Program-made: the position numbers and the translations under genes
NCBI GenBank assembly: GCA_025201365.1
Contig: JAIXMF010000003.1
Coordinates: forward strand, 1,488,001 to 1,552,000
DNA: 64,000 nucleotides
Reading direction: 5' to 3'
Source of the DNA: Syncephalis plumigaleata
Taxonomy: Eukaryota; Zoopagomycota; Zoopagomycetes; Zoopagales; Piptocephalidaceae
Shown here: positions 59,275 through 64,000 of the stretch, in pieces
How the letters are laid out: the number at the start of each line of letters is the position of its first letter
Position numbering within the stretch: the first letter of the stretch is position 1
Notes under the pieces: generated by a model
The model's database searches: none
Seen by the model: the letters and a program-made list of their open reading frames with translations, nothing else
Told to the model about the DNA's origin: nothing

Positions 59275-60811
59275 TTAAATGCGAATGACTAGTTTGCCAT
59301 AATGATCCCTTGAACTATATTCATGAATTAGTATGATATGTACACTTGATATTCACTAGTATCACTATTACTTACAGTAGAGCATCAAATGCTGCGTCTG
59401 TATGCTCTAATCCTTCAATTACCGCGTCAACATCTACAGGTACTCGATGCTTAGCGACAAACTCGATCATTTCGCCAAACTCTTGCCGACTTCCCATCGT
59501 GGAACCGCGTAGCTCGATATTCTTCATCACGCCTAGCATGTTGATCGACATTAAGCCTGACCCGGTACCGCCATAACAGACGATACGTGCACCGGTGTTG
59601 AGTATTCGACATAGTGGACCTGCATCACCACCGGCACCATCGATAATAGCGTCGATTGGACCGGAAATACAGTCCTTTAACTTTGCCAGATAGTCTTCTA
59701 CATTCCATTATTGTTGTTGTTAGTAATACCATTTGTATATTGTTGAATACGCACCGTCTTTATAGTTTACACCACACTTGGCACCTATCTCCATGGCTCG
59801 TTGGATCTTCTCTGGTGATGAACTCGTGACGTAACATTCAGCACCAAGTGCTATACACATTCTTAATGCAGCCAATGCTACACCACCACCTAGTTATACA
59901 ATAAAAGATAGATTAATAATAAGCTAGTGTTTACATCGTTACAAACAGTAAATTACCAATGCCTGTAATGAGTACACGATCGCCTGGTTTGACTTGTCCC
60001 TTGGTGACAATGGCACTGCTCATCATATTGTATTATAATTAATCATTCTTATTGGTAAATGTTTTCGGACAAACTTACCGGTAAGCGGTCAAATGAGCCA
60101 AAGGTAATGCTGCTGCCTCTGCGTCATTCAAATGTTCCGGTGCAGGATATATGTCCTCGACGGGAACAGCGATATACTCGGCGAATGTTCCTATCCATCA
60201 GAGGTAGATTGCATTAGTACAAGTATAATAGCATCAATACAATAGCTATTGCAACCTACCTGGATTCGGTAGTAGACCTAGAATGGAGAATGCACCTTCA
60301 GGTCGACGTGGATCCTTGTCCCATCCTACACCGGGCTGAATAACGACACGTTTCGATAAGAGTTCCTTATAGCGTGGATTCTCGAGCACACAAGGATCAA
60401 CTTGCGCATCAGTTGTTTGTGGTGGCACCACATAACCTACACCATCAGCTTCAAGGATAGAATTGAACTAGTCATTGTTAGCAATGTATGTGCGCATACA
60501 CCTATGTTGAGTAGAGCTAGTTTACCTTGATGCCCGGATAGAGACCACGACGGATCCATTCATCGCTAGAGAGTAGTGCATTGATGTATTAGCGAGGACA
60601 ATGGTACAACGGTGATATTAGCACTAAATACATACCGATGGTTGAGTGCTGCCGCCGCTAGTTTAACGAGTGCTTGACCTGGTTTTGGTATGGGGAGTGG
60701 CACCGTGACATGCTTGATAGGATAGCGCTTTACTGGTTCGTCAGTACCAGTGTTTACCGGTTCAGATAGAATAATAGCTTGCATGGTGAATGACGAGGTA
60801 TTCTTTAGCAT
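59275..60811 (-). CDS. MDR-superfamily oxidoreductase (zinc-type alcohol dehydrogenase-like)
   Basis: NAD(P)H-dependent reductase or dehydrogenase of the medium-chain family. About eight exons join in phase to about 370 residues. The start may be MLKNTSSFTMQAII (60811) or the inner MQAIIL (60784), the usual MDR start. The GroES-like part includes IPKPGQALVKLAAAALNHRD, then EWIRRGLYPGIK and SILEADGVGYVV. The nucleotide-binding part has PLAHLTAYRAI, VKPGDRVLITGIGGGVALAA (Rossmann GxGGxxA), CYVTSSSPEKIQRAMEIGAK and GPIDAIIDGAGG. It ends DHYGKLVIRI. Catalytic zinc ligands (GHE motif, cysteine cluster) are not seen, so it is closer to quinone-oxidoreductase-like enzymes. The substrate is unknown. 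The frame is intact. Confidence 0.88.
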
Positions 60812-61112
60812 CAATTCAGCTAATTAGTCGATAGCAATAAGGAATGTTAGATATCAGTCTTAGACAGAAACAAACAAACAAGCAAGCAAATAAACAGATA
60901 CAGTCTCGCGTCAATTAATGAATGTCTAAGCCTGTGTTGTCTTAGCAGTATCAGTAGAAGACACGTCATCCCTCTCATCTCTCATCTTACTTCCTCTTTT
61001 ACTAATCAAATCTCACGTGATTTACTCTACAAACTGGCATTTTTATTCGGCAGTATTTTTATGCAAACAACAGCATTTTTTCCGTTTTATTTGTCTCATT
61101 CTAATATTCTTC

Positions 61113-61855
61113 ATGTTTCGTCGTCTAGTCTCTGGTTCTTTGTGGAATCGTACGAGTACCGCTTTGTCGCCGACAACACTTGCAGTCACTCGCGGTCATT
61201 TCTCTGTTTCTCGTGTTGCTCTATTTTCCACGCGTAATAACGTCATGTCCACTCCAGGTCCCCTTCAACAAAGTATGGAGGAGAAGGTGTGTAGCAGTAA
61301 CAGTAGTAGTAGTACACCTGTAGTACCTGTCGCTAGTCGTACTTATATACTACACCGTTTATAGATTCGGAAGCTGTTGAATCCAACCAGTTTGGAAGTA
61401 AAGAATGAGTCGCATCTCCATCGACACCACGCTCCTATGCAAGGTGTCACTAGTACTGAGACACATTTCCGGTAAGTTAGGCAACGTGCTTACTATACAT
61501 TTATGTTAAATTTCGGTCGTCTCACATTGCGAGGCGCCATTTAGTATGACAATTGTATCAACTTCATTTGAGGGTCAGGTAAGGCGACAACACTGGAACT
61601 AAGGCGACAATAGTCGTGGATAGACAACACTGTCCGTTCTATCATTCCTCTATTTCCTTTTACTGTAATCAAGTAAATTAGATACTAATATCATTCATGA
61701 TGTGTACATTACTCCTTCTTTAGACGCTAATGCAACGACATCGAACAATCTACAAATTACTAGACGATGAGTTGGCCATGCAAGATGGTGTACATGCCCT
61801 GGCACTAGTAACGAAAACACCGCAAGAATACGCTAAAATGTCGTCATCATCCTAA
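61113..61855 (+). CDS. BOL1: Mitochondrial BolA-like protein 1
   Basis: Iron-sulfur cluster assembly factor that acts with glutaredoxin 5. Four exons (61113-61286, 61365-61471, from 61546, and 61724-61855) give about 148 residues. The N-terminus [19 protein letters not shown], then [18 protein letters not shown], is a mitochondrial presequence. The BolA domain reads SMEEK, then [47 protein letters not shown] and [20 protein letters not shown]. It ends [19 protein letters not shown]. The conserved RHR, HAL and E-S-x-x-H motifs are present. The third exon is tiny (about 33 bases), and by my count its phase may be one base short. Confidence 0.88.
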
Positions 61856-62341
61856 TGGTCGCGCTTTTTCTGGAATATTTATTCGTCGTGAGTAGCACAC
61901 ACGCGTGATGGTAACACGGAGACACTAAACGACACGCGAGTGTGCTGCCAGGTGATGTGCGTGATCAAGAAGTAACGTGAATTCTACACAAATATCCTTG
62001 AGCCGTTAGGTCTTCTTTCCCAATTCGATGTTACCAACATGTGCAATGCTCTAAATAAATCTAGTTCTATATTAGAATGCAGTAATATGCCTCTGATGTT
62101 GATGGATTGATTATCAGCCAGTCTAGAATCGAATGTATTCTTTACCATAAACAGAGATCGAACAGTTACTATTTAAACGCCGATACATAAAGTGGAATCG
62201 ACGACAACATCAAATATCCATCAGTAATTTTTAGTGCATTCTTCTCTAGTCGTGTTCTTTTCTTTCTTTCTTTCTTTCTTTCTCCTTATTTCTGGTTTTC
62301 ATTCCTTGCTTTACGCTTACGATTATTCTCGATTCATCATT
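61856..62341. other. Intergenic between two plus-strand genes
   Basis: About 490 bp. A TTTC repeat at 62262-62283 and a long pyrimidine tract precede the next start codon. No gene is seen. Confidence 0.45.
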
Positions 62342-62947
62342 ATGCATCTCCAGAATCTACTCTTAACGATACTCACCTACTTGTTTGTACTATCCGTGTT
62401 TGATAGTATTGAAATGGTTGGATCGGCACTCACCAGCGAGTCTATAAAAGATTTGTCACGCAAAGAAATACTTGACCGTCTGGCCAGTCAGAAAGCACCA
62501 TCATTACCTCCGGGATATAATGTGGCTGAGCGTATGCAAAATATTATGCCTATAGGAAAGGTCCTGGGATCCCACGACTCTATGATGCGCATTCAAGAAT
62601 GGTGGTCCTCCGGGAACATCTGGGCTATCGGCTATGGTAGCTACACGAGCCTTACTAATATGCAAATAGAGGGTCTCCCCGTTAGAAATGTACCAATGTA
62701 CATCGTTTGCACCGCTCACTTCAAGTACTACTCCAGATTGGCAGTGGGACGCAAAGTAAGTTGGAATAATAGTGTTGATATGAGTGCTATCAGCTAATCT
62801 AATGCTTACTGCTAGCTCTTACGCGATGATTTTAATAACGTTTCCATTGATATACCTGGTACAAATCATGTAAAAGTTATGGATACCCTAAAGTCATTCA
62901 TGGCTGATAAGATGCACGCCTGTAATATTCTTTTGCCCGAACCGTAG
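62342..62947 (+). CDS. Small secreted protein of unknown function
   Basis: Two exons (62342-62755 and 62816-62947) join in phase 0 to 181 residues. It starts MHLQNLLLTILTYLFVLSVF, a signal peptide. The mature part has ordered segments: SIKDLSRKEILDRLASQK, PGYNVAERMQNIMPIGKVLG, SMMRIQEWWSSGNIWAIGYG, NVPMYIVCTAHFKYYSRLAV, then the second exon NVSIDIPGTNHVKVMDTLKS and a Cys-containing end (MADKMHACNILLPEP). An upstream ATG at 62234 would add a second hydrophobic stretch and is less likely. I do not recognise the family. One N-glycosylation site (NVS) supports secretion. Confidence 0.7.
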
Positions 62948-63241
62948 TGGTAAATCCGGTACTCAGCTAGTTTTTTTGTCTTATTTGTTGCTGATATTGC
63001 AAAATGATCATTAGTAATTCTTATAAACTTGTAAACAAACACTATTAGTCTACAGTTTGATCTCAATTCGCAAATAATGAGCATGGCATGTGTAATTTAA
63101 TGTGCAAGAGAATATTACGCATCTAACATTAGTGTGATTGTTGTTTAATCTAGTAAGTGACAAGAATTGCATTGTATAGCTAATATATGTATGAGTATGA
63201 GCATAGAAAAATAAAAGAATGCGATTTGTTGCTAAGCAATA
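62948..63241. other. Shared 3' flank of convergent genes
   Basis: About 290 bp of AT-rich DNA between convergent stop codons; AAAATAAAAGAATG near 63208 may be a 3' end signal. Confidence 0.4.
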
Positions 63242-64000
63242 TCATTTATGTATAAATAATTCGGATGTCTTCTTGATAGCTAGTCCCACTTTGATGCTAA
63301 TGTAGTTGGAACTTTGTTTCTTACGCTTATTTCTCATATTGCGACAATGTCTAACTAGTATGGTGTTGACGATCATCCTGTAAAATCATTATTGTTATTA
63401 TTAGTACGCATTGCTAATATCGTCTAATAATAATATTGGCACTTACCAGTCCATAGGATAATAATAATCCGGTCTAATAATCTCCAGTTGCAATGCGACA
63501 AGTATCGTAAAGATAATATTGCACAATAAGGCTAGTGTAATGGTCTGAATACCATCCTGCGCTAGTTGCTTCCACGTATCCGAACCATATTTGCGATACT
63601 CCTTGTAGGCGGTAGAACAGAAGAGTGCCGAGAAGAACGTGTTGAGTGGCGCGTTGATTCCCGTCCAACACCATATGAATCCGTATGGATAGTAGAATAC
63701 GCAGCCAAGCTCTTGATCTACCTTGGAAAACGTGTAGAGCATTAGCACCGCTGGAAATGACAATTGTATTAGCATAAGCGGAATACTGATATAGATTATC
63801 CAGCGCTGTTTGTCAAGTACTATATACGCTTTTTGAGCAAAGATCGTGCTATTACACAGCGAAGCGATGGTCGTGCCACATCCGATGGCCCATATGATTA
63901 TCCTACAATTAATGAGTACACCCATGTCGGACATGATGGCCATCACCGAAACGATGAGGCCAGTAATGGATGAAATGAAACAACACCACGATGGCATGAC
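63242..64000 (-). CDS. Seven-helix membrane protein, 5' end at or beyond the window edge
   Basis: The open frame runs to the window edge (64000); MPSWCCFISSITGLIVSVMA at 63997 may be the true start or an inner Met. Exon 1 ends at 63447 and exon 2 (63377-63242) continues in phase and stops after KKTSELFIHK. Helices are IIIWAIGCGTTIASLCN, WIIYISIPLMLIQLSFPAVL, YGFIWCWTGINAPLNTFFSA, and DGIQTITLALLCNIIFTILV. The blocks FAQKAYIVLDKQRW, KQLAQDG and the intron splitting the Trp codon before the C-terminal segment parallel the larger seven-helix gene at 8973-11308, so I place both in one family. Function is unknown; an orphan receptor-like role is inference. Confidence 0.65.

Noticed and set aside
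61017-61112. Upstream extension of the BolA gene start
   Set aside because: The extra N-terminus is very hydrophobic and spoils the presequence; the ATG at 61113 gives a classic mitochondrial signal.
1-64000. tRNA, rRNA, transposons, virus-like elements, CRISPR
   Set aside because: I scanned for B-box-like motifs, reverse transcriptase, integrase and transposase motifs, and regular spacer arrays, and saw none; a covariance-model search could still find small RNAs.

Overview
The window is nuclear DNA of a fungus. It is AT-rich and its genes are split by many short introns (about 45-110 bp, mostly GTAAGT...YAG). A Pho80-type cyclin, a fungal-type P450 and a VRG4-type GDP-mannose transporter support the kingdom. 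The presence of an augmin subunit (HAUS3-like) and a TTLL12-like protein, both often lost in yeasts, and the intron density suggest an early-diverging lineage; this placement is inference. I see no transposable element, virus copy, rRNA, tRNA or CRISPR array.

Layout. 1-3.4 kb has no convincing gene. 3.4-11.3 kb (minus): secreted subtilase, KDEL receptor ERD2 and a seven-helix membrane protein. 12.5-19.5 kb: small disordered or hypothetical proteins, a CsbD-like candidate, the spliceosome factor SF3B4 and an MscS-type channel. 20.4-27.4 kb: secreted class 3 lipase, a degraded small secreted gene, a soluble R-SNARE-tail protein and a Pho80-type cyclin. 27.4-33.6 kb is a 6.2 kb stretch with simple repeats and no credible gene. 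33.6-37.6 kb: BET1-like SNARE, HAUS3-like augmin subunit and OST5/TMEM258. 37.9-46 kb (minus): small secreted protein, cytochrome P450, unknown mitochondrial protein, GDP-mannose transporter and a second copy of the small secreted gene. 46.7-55.7 kb: TTLL12-like protein, then a 1,245-residue protein of about five repeated beta-sandwich units that resemble the actinoporin-like fold, then a multi-helix membrane protein. 55.8-64 kb: U3 snoRNP protein RRP9, proteasome beta-4/PSMB2, an MDR oxidoreductase, BolA1, a small secreted protein and a partial seven-helix membrane protein.

How the genes relate. Several serve the secretory pathway (ERD2, BET1, OST5, GDP-mannose transporter, R-SNARE tail, secreted hydrolases). 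Others are housekeeping (SF3B4, RRP9, PSMB2, BolA1) or microtubule-related (HAUS3, TTLL12-like). I see no operon-like logic; the order looks like an ordinary eukaryotic mixture.

Data quality. At least seven genes carry about seventeen apparent one-base deficits, nearly all inside short homopolymers, while neighbouring genes are perfectly in frame over many exons. This looks like residual long-read assembly error rather than gene decay, so split reading frames here should not be taken at once as pseudogenes. The most unusual locus is the tandem beta-sandwich protein at 50,073-54,273.
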